A stretch of DNA of 23,751 nt, from positions 1 to 23,751 of the forward strand of contig CAYJJX010000025.1 of NCBI GenBank assembly GCA_964370605.1, written 5' to 3'. Every line of letters begins with the position of its first letter. Within the stretch, counting starts at the first letter, position 1. The position numbers and the translations under genes are program-made. This DNA comes from CAYJBH01 sp964370605 (lineage in GTDB: Bacteria > Bacillota > Clostridia > Oscillospirales > Ruminococcaceae). Below, piece after piece: positions 14,855 to 22,718 of this stretch. The notes under the pieces are model-generated. The model was not told where the DNA came from. It made no database searches and was given only the letters and a program-made list of their open reading frames with translations.

Positions 14855-16513
14855 ATGGAAATCAAGTCGAATTTTATACATGATATAATTGATGAGGATC
14901 TGCGTCTCGGCAAAGAGAGTAGCGTCCATACTCGTTTCCCACCCGAACCGAACGGATATCTGCATATCGGCTCCGCTAAAGCTATCTTTATCAACTGGAG
15001 CATCGCCAAAAAATATGGCGGAAAATTCAACCTGCGTTTTGATGACACAAACCCTGTTAAAGAAGAGGTTGAGTTCGTCGAGTCTATAACCGAGGATCTG
15101 GAATGGCTGATCGGCGAAAAGCCTTCCGGCGGAATTTTTTACGGCTCAGACTATTTCGAAAAGTGCTATGAGCTCGCAGTTGGGCTGATAAAGGATGGTA
15201 AAGCCTTTGTCTGCGATCTGAACCAAGAGGAAATGCGTGAATATCGTGGAACACTGACAACTCCGGGCAAAGACAGTCCGTATAAAAATCGCTCTGTTGA
15301 AGAGAACCTTGATCTTTTTGAGCGGATGAAAAACGGCGAATTTGAAGAAGGAGCATGTACGCTTCGTGCAAAGATTGACATGACTTCGTCAAACTTCAAC
15401 TTGCGAGATCCAATACTCTATCGTATACTGAAAGCACACCACCACCGTCAAGGAGACGAGTGGTGTATATATCCAATGTATGACTATGCACATCCAATTC
15501 AAGACAGTCTCGAAGGAGTCACGCATTCACTATGTTCAATCGAGTTTGATAACCATCGACCACTCTATGATTGGGTTATGGAAAACTGTGCTCTCGACCA
15601 CATCTCTCATCAATATGAGTTTGCACGACTGAACATCACCCACACTATCACCAGCAAGCGCTATCTGCGTGAGGTAGTGGAGAAAGGGTTCGTGTCCGGC
15701 TGGGACGATCCTCGTATGCCTACCCTGTCAGGACTTCGCCGTCGCGGTTTCACCCCATCGTCCATACTTTCCTTTGTCGATCTTTCCGGCGTGGCGCGAG
15801 CAACCTCTACCGCCGACATAAGGCTGCTTGAACACTGTGTGCGTGAAGAACTCAACGAAACAGTTGTGCGACGAGTTGCCATCCTCGACCCCATCAAGGT
15901 TACCATCTCAAATTATCCGGAAGACAAAGAGGAAACATTTTTACTTCCCAACAATCCTCAGGATGAAAGCGCTGGCAAACGAGAACTCCCCTTCTCGCGT
16001 GAAATTTACATCGATCGAGAAGATTTCGCGGAGGTTCCGCCTCCCAAATATCAGCGTCTCAAAACAGACAATGAAGTTCGCCTGATCGGCTCTTATATCA
16101 TTAAACTGGAAAAGATGATAAAAGATGAAGACGGCAATCTCTTAGAACTTGTCTGTACCGCAGACCTTGAAACACGTAACAACATGCCTGCCGACGGCAG
16201 AAAAATCAAGGGAGCAATTCAGTGGTTGTCTCAAAAACACGCACTCGATGCCTCGGTTTATATCTATGACAATCTTTTTTCTATCGAAAATGTGGAGACA
16301 CTGCCGGAGGGAGAAAGTTATCTTGATCACCTAAACAGTGAATCGCTGAAGGTAATCGAAAATGCCAAGCTGGAGCCCCAGACAAAAGACGATTCAGATG
16401 GCACGAGAATGCAGTTCGTACGCATTGGATATTTCATAAAAGAGAGTGCCAACAGGTATAACCGAATCGTGTCACTTAAGGACAGTTTTTCTAAAACATT
16501 GCGTCAAGGTTAA
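14855..16513 (+). CDS. glnS: Glutaminyl-tRNA synthetase
   Basis: A 552-residue class I aminoacyl-tRNA synthetase that charges tRNA-Gln. The catalytic N-terminal part has RFPPEPNGYLHIGSAKA (HIGH box HIGS at 37-40), RFDDTNP, and the KMSKS counterpart TSKRYL (about residues 267-272). WDDPRMPTLSGLRRRGF and HCVREELN are GlnRS-specific rather than GluRS features, as is the C-terminal two-beta-barrel anticodon-binding domain (from about 340, with DPIKVTISNYP and later FVRIGYF). Length matches bacterial GlnRS. AGGAG lies 8 bases before the ATG, and a strong terminator follows. Many Firmicutes lack GlnRS and make Gln-tRNA by amidation, so its presence is informative about lineage. Confidence 0.98.
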   Translation: MEIKSNFIHDIIDEDLRLGKESSVHTRFPPEPNGYLHIGSAKAIFINWSIAKKYGGKFNLRFDDTNPVKEEVEFVESITEDLEWLIGEKPSGGIFYGSDYFEKCYELAVGLIKDGKAFVCDLNQEEMREYRGTLTTPGKDSPYKNRSVEENLDLFERMKNGEFEEGACTLRAKIDMTSSNFNLRDPILYRILKAHHHRQGDEWCIYPMYDYAHPIQDSLEGVTHSLCSIEFDNHRPLYDWVMENCALDHISHQYEFARLNITHTITSKRYLREVVEKGFVSGWDDPRMPTLSGLRRRGFTPSSILSFVDLSGVARATSTADIRLLEHCVREELNETVVRRVAILDPIKVTISNYPEDKEETFLLPNNPQDESAGKRELPFSREIYIDREDFAEVPPPKYQRLKTDNEVRLIGSYIIKLEKMIKDEDGNLLELVCTADLETRNNMPADGRKIKGAIQWLSQKHALDASVYIYDNLFSIENVETLPEGESYLDHLNSESLKVIENAKLEPQTKDDSDGTRMQFVRIGYFIKESANRYNRIVSLKDSFSKTLRQG

Positions 16514-16533
16514 TTCCAGCGGTTGTAGAGCTT

Positions 16534-16569
16534 AAATCGACACTTACCATGAGTTCGTGTCGATTTTTT
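16534..16569 (+). terminator. Rho-independent terminator of glnS
   Basis: AAATCGACAC (16534-16543) pairs perfectly with GTGTCGATTT (16557-16566) around a 13-base loop, continuing into a run of six T's (16564-16569). It begins 20 bases after the glnS stop. Confidence 0.95.
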
Positions 16570-16734
16570 CGTTATATATACAGCCACTATTGTTTAAGAT
16601 TTTGTCTGTCATTGCCACGACATGGGTAAATCCGGACGTTTTGAGTTTGAAATATACAAGGCCTGTCTATAAAAAGATGTTTGTAAGCTTTTACCACTGA
16701 ACAAACTGCCTCGAACTTCTTCGGCAGTCCGCCG

Positions 16735-16754
16735 AATGTGCCGAAAGGCACATT
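16735..16754. promoter_or_regulatory. Palindromic operator AATGTGCC-GAAA-GGCACATT (copy 1)
   Basis: A perfect 8-bp inverted repeat around a 4-base spacer, centred near -49 of the predicted start and 4 bases upstream of the -35. The same arms recur ahead of the SPFH gene (22632-22651) and nowhere else in the window. The position suits an activator such as the NarL/LuxR response regulator encoded at 21934-22548. It is not followed by T's and lies before the promoter, so it is unlikely to be a terminator. Confidence 0.6.
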
Positions 16755-16758
16755 TATT

Positions 16759-16787
16759 TTGACGAATTTTAATATATAATTTATAGT
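16759..16787 (+). promoter_or_regulatory. Promoter of the DUF6935-rhomboid operon
   Basis: TTGACG (16759-16764), 17-base spacer, TATAGT (16782-16787); predicted start near 16794. Confidence 0.7.
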
Positions 16788-16823
16788 GTAAAGAAATCGA
16801 ATCAGTGAAAGGGTGGATGTGAA

Positions 16824-17414
16824 ATGGGATTTTTAGATAATCTGAAAAGCAGTGTGGGTGATACTGTCGCATCGGCGACAGACGATCACGCAAATGACGG
16901 CCTCGCAAATTCTAACTGTGTGAGCGTTGGGTTCACCAAGATGCCATCAAGCCTTGCCGAGTTCAAAACACTGGACGGCGCCGACTTCAAAGACCCGAAT
17001 AAGGTCGCGGCCCTAACTGTATTGGCACTTTGTTTCTATCCGGCAAACAAAGATCTCAGCATCGAAATGCTTAATTTTTTAAAAGGTCCGCGTCCTTTAT
17101 CCGCCTACGAAATCCAGTTTTTGGCCGATCGCTTTCGTGGTGCGGAATATCTTGCAAACTCATACTTCGTTGGAGCTACTCCGGAAAATAATTATGAGCC
17201 CTCCTCGCCCTACACCATTAATGTCTACAAGACAAGCCACAGCGAGGATCTAATCGGCGAAGGATATCTGCAATTGTTTTTGAAATCCGGCGGCGCCGAT
17301 AGTGCGCGCGGTGTAAAACTTCGTAAAAAGGAATCAACCGGCGAATGGTTCCTGTGGGAGTACATGTTGCTACCGGGAATCAGAAAACCGGTTGCACAGG
17401 ATCCGTGGGCATAA
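16824..17414 (+). CDS. DUF6935 domain protein
   Basis: A 196-residue soluble protein without signal peptide. From residue ~38 it follows the pattern I associate with DUF6935: MPSSLAEFKTL, DPNKVAALTVLALC, EMLNFLKGPRPLSAYEIQFL, then NSYFVGATPENNYEPS, the LFLKSGGADSARGVKLRKK stretch, STGEWFLWEYMLLPGIRKP and the terminal DPWA. The molecular function is unknown; the family is common in gut Firmicutes. AAGGGTGG lies 7-10 bases before the ATG. The rhomboid gene starts 2 bases after its stop, implying translational coupling, and its promoter carries the palindrome shared with the SPFH gene. That links it to the envelope-stress proposal, by context only. Confidence 0.85.
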   Translation: MGFLDNLKSSVGDTVASATDDHANDGLANSNCVSVGFTKMPSSLAEFKTLDGADFKDPNKVAALTVLALCFYPANKDLSIEMLNFLKGPRPLSAYEIQFLADRFRGAEYLANSYFVGATPENNYEPSSPYTINVYKTSHSEDLIGEGYLQLFLKSGGADSARGVKLRKKESTGEWFLWEYMLLPGIRKPVAQDPWA

Positions 17415-17416
17415 CG

Positions 17417-18004
17417 ATGAAAAAGAAACCAATCATAATACTCAATTCACCCGTCGTTGTCACGTTTACGGTGATATGCTTTATCGCTACTATACTCGGC
17501 ACGTTGACTCTTGGTGCAACAAACAGCCTGTTTTTTAGCGTCTATCGTTCGTCACTTTCCGATCCACTCACCTACTTCAGGTTTGTAGGACACGTGTTCG
17601 GCCATGCGGATTTCGGACATTTTTTGGGCAACACCATGCTTTTGCTTCTTACCGGCCCACTATTGGAAGAAAAGTACGGTTCTAAAAATATGGTGTTCAT
17701 TATTATGAGCACCGCAATTATTACCGGCATTATTCAGTTCACCTTTTTCTCCACCGGACTTCTCGGTGCAAGCGGTGTGGTCTTCGCCTTCATTTTACTA
17801 TCTTCCATCACCAGTATTAAAGGCGATGGAATTCCTGTCACCTTTATATTGGTAGCGATACTATATCTTGGCAGTGAAGTATATGATGCTATATTTATAA
17901 ACGACAATGTCTCACAGTTCACCCACATTGTTGGAGGATTAGTTGGTGCGACTATCGGATTTTTATTCGGAAGAAAAAAAGGAAGAATCGCCGATATAAT
18001 ATAA
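17417..18004 (+). CDS. Rhomboid family intramembrane serine protease
   Basis: A 195-residue membrane protein with about six helices. It has the rhomboid catalytic set: HADFGHFLGN (63-72, with H63, H68, N72) in helix 2, the nucleophile Ser119 within GASG (117-120), and His170 in HIVGG. These would form the Ser-His dyad and oxyanion hole, so the protease should be active, cleaving membrane-spanning substrates. It begins MKKKP at 17417, 2 bases after the DUF6935 stop; there is no good ribosome site of its own, and a longer frame from 17345 would overlap the preceding gene, so coupling is preferred. A positively charged tail (GRKKGR) points the C-terminus to the cytoplasm. The substrate is unknown; nearby membrane sensors are candidates. 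Confidence 0.92.
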   Translation: MKKKPIIILNSPVVVTFTVICFIATILGTLTLGATNSLFFSVYRSSLSDPLTYFRFVGHVFGHADFGHFLGNTMLLLLTGPLLEEKYGSKNMVFIIMSTAIITGIIQFTFFSTGLLGASGVVFAFILLSSITSIKGDGIPVTFILVAILYLGSEVYDAIFINDNVSQFTHIVGGLVGATIGFLFGRKKGRIADII

Positions 18005-18012
18005 CTCGTCCC

Positions 18013-18041
18013 TATTATATTGATAATATTATTGTTTTTTT
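18013..18041 (+). terminator. Weak AT-only terminator candidate
   Basis: TATTAT (18013-18018) pairs with ATAATA (18023-18028), followed a few bases later by seven T's (18035-18041), 9 bases after the rhomboid stop. The stem is A/T only, so read-through into the signalling operon is likely. Confidence 0.3.
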
Positions 18042-18072
18042 CAATTTAGCATTACCGTTTCTATACATAATG

Positions 18073-18081
18073 TGTTATAAT
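18073..18081 (+). promoter_or_regulatory. Extended -10 promoter of the signalling operon
   Basis: TGTTATAAT contains a perfect TATAAT (18076-18081) with the TG extension; no good -35 is present. The leader would be about 30 bases. The shared palindrome is absent here. Confidence 0.55.
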
Positions 18082-18116
18082 ATACATGACTAATATTTTA
18101 GGATAAACAAACCGAC

Positions 18117-20522
18117 ATGAAAAGCTACAAAAAACCTACCACGATATTTTTAGTAGTAGCTTTTCTTGTTGCGTTTGTCTTTTTCACTCTGCTGATGGGT
18201 GGCAATTCAGAACCGCTTTTTATTATCTCACAGTGCGATAATGCCTATTACTCTGCGATCAAAAGCTTGCACCCTGAAATGCCGTTAAAAGAATGTCAAC
18301 AGTCTTCAACCACAAGCTCATTTAGTGCGGGTGAAAGCATTGCAACGTACGAAAATATGGCTTCACCTCTTGTTCTTGCCAATAACGAATATGTTTTCAC
18401 CCCTCAGATTGTGCAAACAGTTGTCATAGCCATCGACCGTTCCAAAACAGACGAGACAATCGAAAGTTTTGCCGATCTGATGGACAGTACCCTTCCCATC
18501 AATTTCGACTTTGACAAAATGGTTGCAGAAAACATGTGGGAATACCCAATGACTCACCAGATTGTTATTTCGATGGCGCAGGCTTTACATGGCGAGTATG
18601 ATATCGATGCCGTGGCTCAAGACTTCGAAAAGCTGAACAATCAAGGAAGATTTTTTGTCGATGATCTGAACCAACCTGTCACAATCACATACGACAGCAC
18701 CGCAGCCGCATTAATAAAACAGGGACACTCGTTAGAAATCGTTGTCCCGAGCGATGGGACGATTTCCCTCGCATTCGGCGCAATGGTATTTAATGATACC
18801 ATTGCGTTCGATGAGCATCTGGACGACGCTCTCCTGAATTTTGGGTATCGACTAACAGACGGCAGGGCTGATCTTGACATCTACCCATCGGCGGAACAAT
18901 ATGTAGCTGCCATAGAACTAAACGATTATTCGCAGTACAACTCCGCTACATATATCGTCTCGAAAACTCTGCGCCGTGATGCGTTTGACTCAAAACAATA
19001 CAGCTTCGCCAATGCAATTGAGACCTCTTGGGGCTACCTTGTCATTCTAGTTGCGCTTGTCCTTTATATTGCCTCGGTTACCAGAAGGATTACAAACAAA
19101 ACTATATCAACGACGCTCATAATGATTCTTACGCTAATGCTGGTACTAGTGACGCTTGGCCTGTTTAAATCAATCAATAATCAAAACCCCGTCGTTGAAA
19201 CTGCACTCTGGTATTCTTATTATGTTCCTTTTTTATTCATTCCGACACTGTTTGTCTACATCTCAAGAAACCTCGGAAAACTGGAGAACTCAAAACCATA
19301 TGATCGACTGACTATCATCCATTTTGCAGTGTCTGCTCTGATGCTGTTGTTTGTATTTACAAACGATCTGCACGGTCTTGTTTTTATTATACATGACCAC
19401 TTGATTACCAGCTACGAATATAACTTTGGCTATTATGTGATTTTATCATATATTGTTCTTTGCATCGTTTACTCTTTTGTTTTGATCTTTGGCATCGGTA
19501 TGCGCTCGCCAAATAGGCTCATCGTGCTATACCCTTTCTTATCGCTATTGTTAATGCTTGTTTTTGGCATTGGATACATTTTCCGGCTTGCATTTTTATC
19601 AGAATTGGACATCTCTTTCACATTGACACTGCTTATAGCATTATTTATAGAAAGCTGCATACAAAGCACTCTCTTTCCAAGTAACCGTGGTTACAAAAAA
19701 CTATTTCTGAACTCAAATCTTGCGATGGAAATCTATGACAACAACATGAAGCCATTTCTCAAATCTTTTGTGATTCGGGATATTGATGAAAATTTCGCAC
19801 TGCGCAGAAACGACATTTCCGGTGGTAGTATTTCATATTTTGAAGACTATACTTCACTGAACACAGCAAGAACACGCCTTGCTAGCATCAATAAAGAACT
19901 ACGCGCCCACAACGAATTCCTAATGCAAAAAGGAACGGTCAACGCCGAGCTTGCTACCTTCACAACTCAAAGCGCAGTGTATGACAGTGTCGACGACGTA
20001 TTGGAAGGCGGCACAAAACAGATCGAGACACTGCTTGATTTACTCCGTGCCGGTGGTGATAAAAAGAAGATTATCGGTCGAATCAGCATCATCGCCTGTG
20101 GACTCAAAAGGGAATGCATGTTGCTCATTGGCTGTCTTTACCAAAAAAACCAATCGGTCAACATTCTACTCAGTTCGCTAAACGAAATGAGCGAATTCAC
20201 CGAATCAATCGGCATGAAACTGACAGTAGGATGCACTATATCGGGCGATATGCCGCCAAACAGCTCGGTCGCTGTCTACCGGCTTTTCTCATCTGCTGTT
20301 AAGCAAGCGGCAGAGCTTGAATGCAAGCATCTGCTTGTTCAGCTTTACGAAAAAGAAGATGTCGTTTTTTCAGTCATTGCTGACACCGTGTTGTTCGATG
20401 ATCAAAGGATGAAAAAGATTGCCGAAATCGTCGCAGACAATGGCGGCACTTTCACCTCAAAAGCTTGGAATGAGACCGAGTCATATCTGCTCACCTTCAA
20501 AAAGGAGGTGCAGGATGTTTGA
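18117..20522 (+). CDS. Sensor protein: solute-binding-like domain + 7-TM + degenerate kinase module
   Basis: An 801-residue membrane sensor. Residues 9-27 are a signal anchor. Residues ~30-295 are extracytoplasmic and read like a type 2 periplasmic binding protein (VVIAIDRSKTDETIESFADLM, a TYDSTAAALIKQGHSLEIVV stretch, then VPSDGTISLAFGAMVFND). Seven helices follow (about 304-322, 332-350, 367-384, 399-416, 438-459, 467-487, 499-520) with TNDLHGLVF (415-423), typical of the clostridial histidine-kinase N-terminal 7-TM domain. The cytoplasmic part (~535-801) has a coiled region and a kinase-like fold, but no H-box histidine and no N-box Asn (the spot reads VYRLFSSAVKQAAEL), so it is probably a pseudokinase. 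The next gene, a true histidine kinase, overlaps it by 8 bases; the two likely act together. The ribosome site (AGGA, 13 bases upstream) is weak. The ligand is unknown. Confidence 0.85.
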   Translation: MKSYKKPTTIFLVVAFLVAFVFFTLLMGGNSEPLFIISQCDNAYYSAIKSLHPEMPLKECQQSSTTSSFSAGESIATYENMASPLVLANNEYVFTPQIVQTVVIAIDRSKTDETIESFADLMDSTLPINFDFDKMVAENMWEYPMTHQIVISMAQALHGEYDIDAVAQDFEKLNNQGRFFVDDLNQPVTITYDSTAAALIKQGHSLEIVVPSDGTISLAFGAMVFNDTIAFDEHLDDALLNFGYRLTDGRADLDIYPSAEQYVAAIELNDYSQYNSATYIVSKTLRRDAFDSKQYSFANAIETSWGYLVILVALVLYIASVTRRITNKTISTTLIMILTLMLVLVTLGLFKSINNQNPVVETALWYSYYVPFLFIPTLFVYISRNLGKLENSKPYDRLTIIHFAVSALMLLFVFTNDLHGLVFIIHDHLITSYEYNFGYYVILSYIVLCIVYSFVLIFGIGMRSPNRLIVLYPFLSLLLMLVFGIGYIFRLAFLSELDISFTLTLLIALFIESCIQSTLFPSNRGYKKLFLNSNLAMEIYDNNMKPFLKSFVIRDIDENFALRRNDISGGSISYFEDYTSLNTARTRLASINKELRAHNEFLMQKGTVNAELATFTTQSAVYDSVDDVLEGGTKQIETLLDLLRAGGDKKKIIGRISIIACGLKRECMLLIGCLYQKNQSVNILLSSLNEMSEFTESIGMKLTVGCTISGDMPPNSSVAVYRLFSSAVKQAAELECKHLLVQLYEKEDVVFSVIADTVLFDDQRMKKIAEIVADNGGTFTSKAWNETESYLLTFKKEVQDV

Positions 20523-21930
20523 TCTGTATTTCTTTTCAAATGAGCTACTGCTGCTGTTCTTTTTACTTATGCTTTGCATTTTTGTGGCACAGGCAATTCT
20601 TTTCGGCCTTATTGTTGCCAACCTAAACCGAAAGCGTATACGGCGTCTTATCTCGGAAGTCCTGATGCTTTCATACTGCGGTGCTATTGCTCTTTTACCA
20701 ATCACAGTACTGATTAATCGAACATATGGGATAGTGGATATCAGTTCTATAACGATTGCAATGTATGTTATCGGAGTTGTTGCAATTATATATTTTTTGT
20801 TGATGGCTATTATCGATTCTCGGATTTACATACTTGCTCCGCTTTGCATCGCTGCAACTTTGCCGTATATGGAGATCCTGCCGTACAAATCTTATGAAAT
20901 ACTGGTTGCAGTAGTCGGGGTCACTCTATTTTTGCGCGCCCGTTCGCTAATTGATCGTGAACATTACAGGCAGAAATATGAACTATCCTCCTTCTCGGTC
21001 AAGGAGGGCCTTGATACACTACCGACAGGAGTAATGTTCAGCGGTACAAACGGATATATATATCTTATAAACACTAAGATGCAGTCATTAATTCAAAAGT
21101 TTTTTACCAGTGAACAAAAAGACTCACTTGATTTTTGGAATGATTTGCAGACAGGGAACATTATTGACGGAGAATGTCAAGCGCTGGAAAAGGACATTTT
21201 GGTCAACTTCGGTTTAGAGGTCTGGAGATTTTCACGACAAGAGTTCTTTGTTGACAACACGAGCTACTATGAGATTACCGCCATCAACGTAACCGAGATT
21301 GTCGGCACACTTCAAGAGTTGGAAGATGAGCGAGCTAAACTTTTACAGCAAAGTGACGAGGTGCGCAAACTTTCAGACAAGATGGAGACTCTGCGGCGAG
21401 AACAAGAATATTCTCGAATCCGCTCTCAAATACACGATGTATTGAGCCAACGTCTCACCGCTTTACAACGACTGAGCAGAGATGAAAATTTCAACGATTA
21501 TTCGGTACTTTATTCACTCACCCAAGACGTTATCACCCAAATCAAGGCTAAACGCGGCGGTGATGCTAAAGAGTTGTTCGGCGAGATATATTTCTATTTT
21601 AGGAAAATCGGACTTTCTATTGAAATGCTCGACCCACTTCCCAAAAATGAGCAGGTTGCATTTTTATTTTTAGCGGTGCTTCGCGAGGCATGTACCAATG
21701 CGGTAAAACATGCCGGCGCGACAAAAATATATGCGAAAATTGACACCACAGACACCGGATATCGTATTGAGATAACCAACAACGGCATGAGACCGAAAAA
21801 AGGTCTCATTGAAGGCGGCGGACTTTCCGGAATTCGTAACCGAGTCGAGAACGCCGGCGGAACGCTAAAGGTCGAAGTAATACCGGAATTTTCATTGATA
21901 ATAACCATTGACAGAAAGGAAACAATATAA
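20515..21930 (+). CDS. Sensor histidine kinase (HisKA_3/NarX-type)
   Basis: A 471-residue membrane kinase. Four to six hydrophobic segments occupy residues ~8-142; ~160-262 is a PAS-like linker (LDTLPTGVMFSGTNGYIYLINTKMQSLI); a coiled coil (265-300) leads to the dimerisation helix EQEYSRIRSQIHDVLSQRL with phospho-acceptor His307. The ATPase domain has the N-box EACTNAVKHA (391-400, Asn395) and GGGLSGIRNRVENAGG; the G1 motif is NNG rather than DNG, as in some clostridial kinases. It should phosphorylate the response regulator encoded 3 bases downstream. The frame opens at 20419, but AAGGAGGTG lies just before the ATG at 20515, overlapping the upstream sensor gene by 8 bases, a sign of coupled translation and a 1:1 partnership. 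Confidence 0.93.
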   Translation: MFDLYFFSNELLLLFFLLMLCIFVAQAILFGLIVANLNRKRIRRLISEVLMLSYCGAIALLPITVLINRTYGIVDISSITIAMYVIGVVAIIYFLLMAIIDSRIYILAPLCIAATLPYMEILPYKSYEILVAVVGVTLFLRARSLIDREHYRQKYELSSFSVKEGLDTLPTGVMFSGTNGYIYLINTKMQSLIQKFFTSEQKDSLDFWNDLQTGNIIDGECQALEKDILVNFGLEVWRFSRQEFFVDNTSYYEITAINVTEIVGTLQELEDERAKLLQQSDEVRKLSDKMETLRREQEYSRIRSQIHDVLSQRLTALQRLSRDENFNDYSVLYSLTQDVITQIKAKRGGDAKELFGEIYFYFRKIGLSIEMLDPLPKNEQVAFLFLAVLREACTNAVKHAGATKIYAKIDTTDTGYRIEITNNGMRPKKGLIEGGGLSGIRNRVENAGGTLKVEVIPEFSLIITIDRKETI

Positions 21931-21933
21931 AAC

Positions 21934-22548
21934 ATGATTAGAATCCTAATTGTAGATGATCACAAATCAGTACTTGATGCATTCAGTAACATAATTGAAT
22001 CGGAACATGACATGGAGTTTGTCGGCAGTTCGGTCGGCACAGGTTCCGTAATGCAACTATGCGCAAGTCTCAAACCCGACCTAATTTTAACCGATATTTC
22101 TATGGAAGAAAACGACAGCGGAATCGTTCTCACGGAACGTATAAAGAAAGAATTCCCCGATATCAAGGTCGTGGTAATGTCTGGATTCGATGAGATATCA
22201 TACATACCGGGCGCAAAAAAGGCCGGCGCCGATGCCTTCATGTCAAAATCAAAACCAATTCACGAATTCCTTGACACTATTCGTGCCGTCATGCAAGGTA
22301 AAGTCAGCTTTCCGGAACCAATACATATCCCGACAGCAAACGGAGAAGCGCCATTCACCGACCGTGAACTCGAGATGCTTCGACTGCTCTGTCAATCCTA
22401 TTCCCGTCAAGAAATTGCGGACGAGATGGGGATTGCCGCCGGCACAGTAAAACGCCATATGGAAAACATGCTGCTCAAATCCGGTTGCAAAACCGCAATG
22501 GAGCTGGTTGTCTATGTCATAGGCAATGGCTGGATATCGGCAAAATAG
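21934..22548 (+). CDS. NarL/LuxR family response regulator
   Basis: A 204-residue regulator: receiver domain (1-120) with acidic pocket D8-D9, phospho-acceptor Asp54 (LILTDIS), switch Ser83 (VVMSGFD) and Lys105; LuxR-type helix-turn-helix at ~138-202 (FTDRELEMLRLLCQSYSRQE, then IADEMGIAAGTVKRHMENML). Phosphorylation by the preceding kinase should dimerise it and let it bind a short inverted repeat. Such regulators often use dyads with about 4-base spacers (ComA of B. subtilis: TTGCGG-N4-CCGCAA), the geometry of the palindromes at 16735-16754 and 22632-22651. It starts 3 bases after the kinase stop with only a distant AAAGGA, so translation is probably coupled. Confidence 0.95.
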   Translation: MIRILIVDDHKSVLDAFSNIIESEHDMEFVGSSVGTGSVMQLCASLKPDLILTDISMEENDSGIVLTERIKKEFPDIKVVVMSGFDEISYIPGAKKAGADAFMSKSKPIHEFLDTIRAVMQGKVSFPEPIHIPTANGEAPFTDRELEMLRLLCQSYSRQEIADEMGIAAGTVKRHMENMLLKSGCKTAMELVVYVIGNGWISAK

Positions 22549-22566
22549 TGCTACCTTCCATGCTCT

Positions 22567-22619
22567 CGATTTTTTATGTCTTCTAGCGCTATCAAATAGA
22601 AAGTAAATACAAAAAATCG
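22567..22619 (+). terminator. Possible long AT-rich hairpin terminator
   Basis: CGATTTTTT (22567-22575) pairs with AAAAAATCG (22611-22619); within the loop TTCTA and TAGAA (about 22580-22601) can pair. It lies 19 bases after the response-regulator stop, but there is no T-run after the stem, so efficiency is doubtful. Confidence 0.35.
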
Positions 22620-22630
22620 TGTCACAGTCG

Positions 22631-22652
22631 CAATGTGCCTAACGGCACATTG
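22631..22652. promoter_or_regulatory. Palindromic operator AATGTGCC-TAAC-GGCACATT (copy 2)
   Basis: The same 8-base arms as at 16735-16754 with a different 4-base centre (TAAC instead of GAAA), plus one more C-G pair outside. It overlaps the first three bases of the -35 and is centred near -43, the classic position for an activator touching RNA polymerase. Arms identical while the centres differ is what is expected of a conserved protein-binding site. Confidence 0.65.
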
Positions 22653-22678
22653 AACGGCCGTGGCCTTTTTGCTATAAT
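22650..22678 (+). promoter_or_regulatory. Promoter of the SPFH gene
   Basis: TTGAAC (22650-22655), 17-base spacer, TATAAT (22673-22678). The spacer contains a further small dyad, GGCC-GT-GGCC (22656-22665). Confidence 0.75.
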
Positions 22679-22718
22679 AGCATTGCAAGTTAATCACACA
22701 TCACAAGGAGATTAAATT

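Larger units (their letters stand above)
16570..16823. other. Regulatory region ahead of the DUF6935-rhomboid unit
   Basis: No gene is seen. The distal half shows no clear structure. The proximal part holds a dyad TTCGGC-N5-GCCGAA (16720-16736) running straight into the AATGTGCC palindrome (16735-16754), then a good promoter (16759-16787) and a leader of about 30 bases. Confidence 0.5.

Noticed and set aside
17345..17416. N-terminal extension of the rhomboid gene
   Set aside because: It overlaps the end of the DUF6935 gene, whose C-terminal motif is conserved, and adds residues with no membrane or family features.
18069..18089. Half-site AATGTG at the signalling operon promoter
   Set aside because: Only six bases of one arm match, the second arm is absent, and it overlaps the -10; too weak to claim autoregulation.
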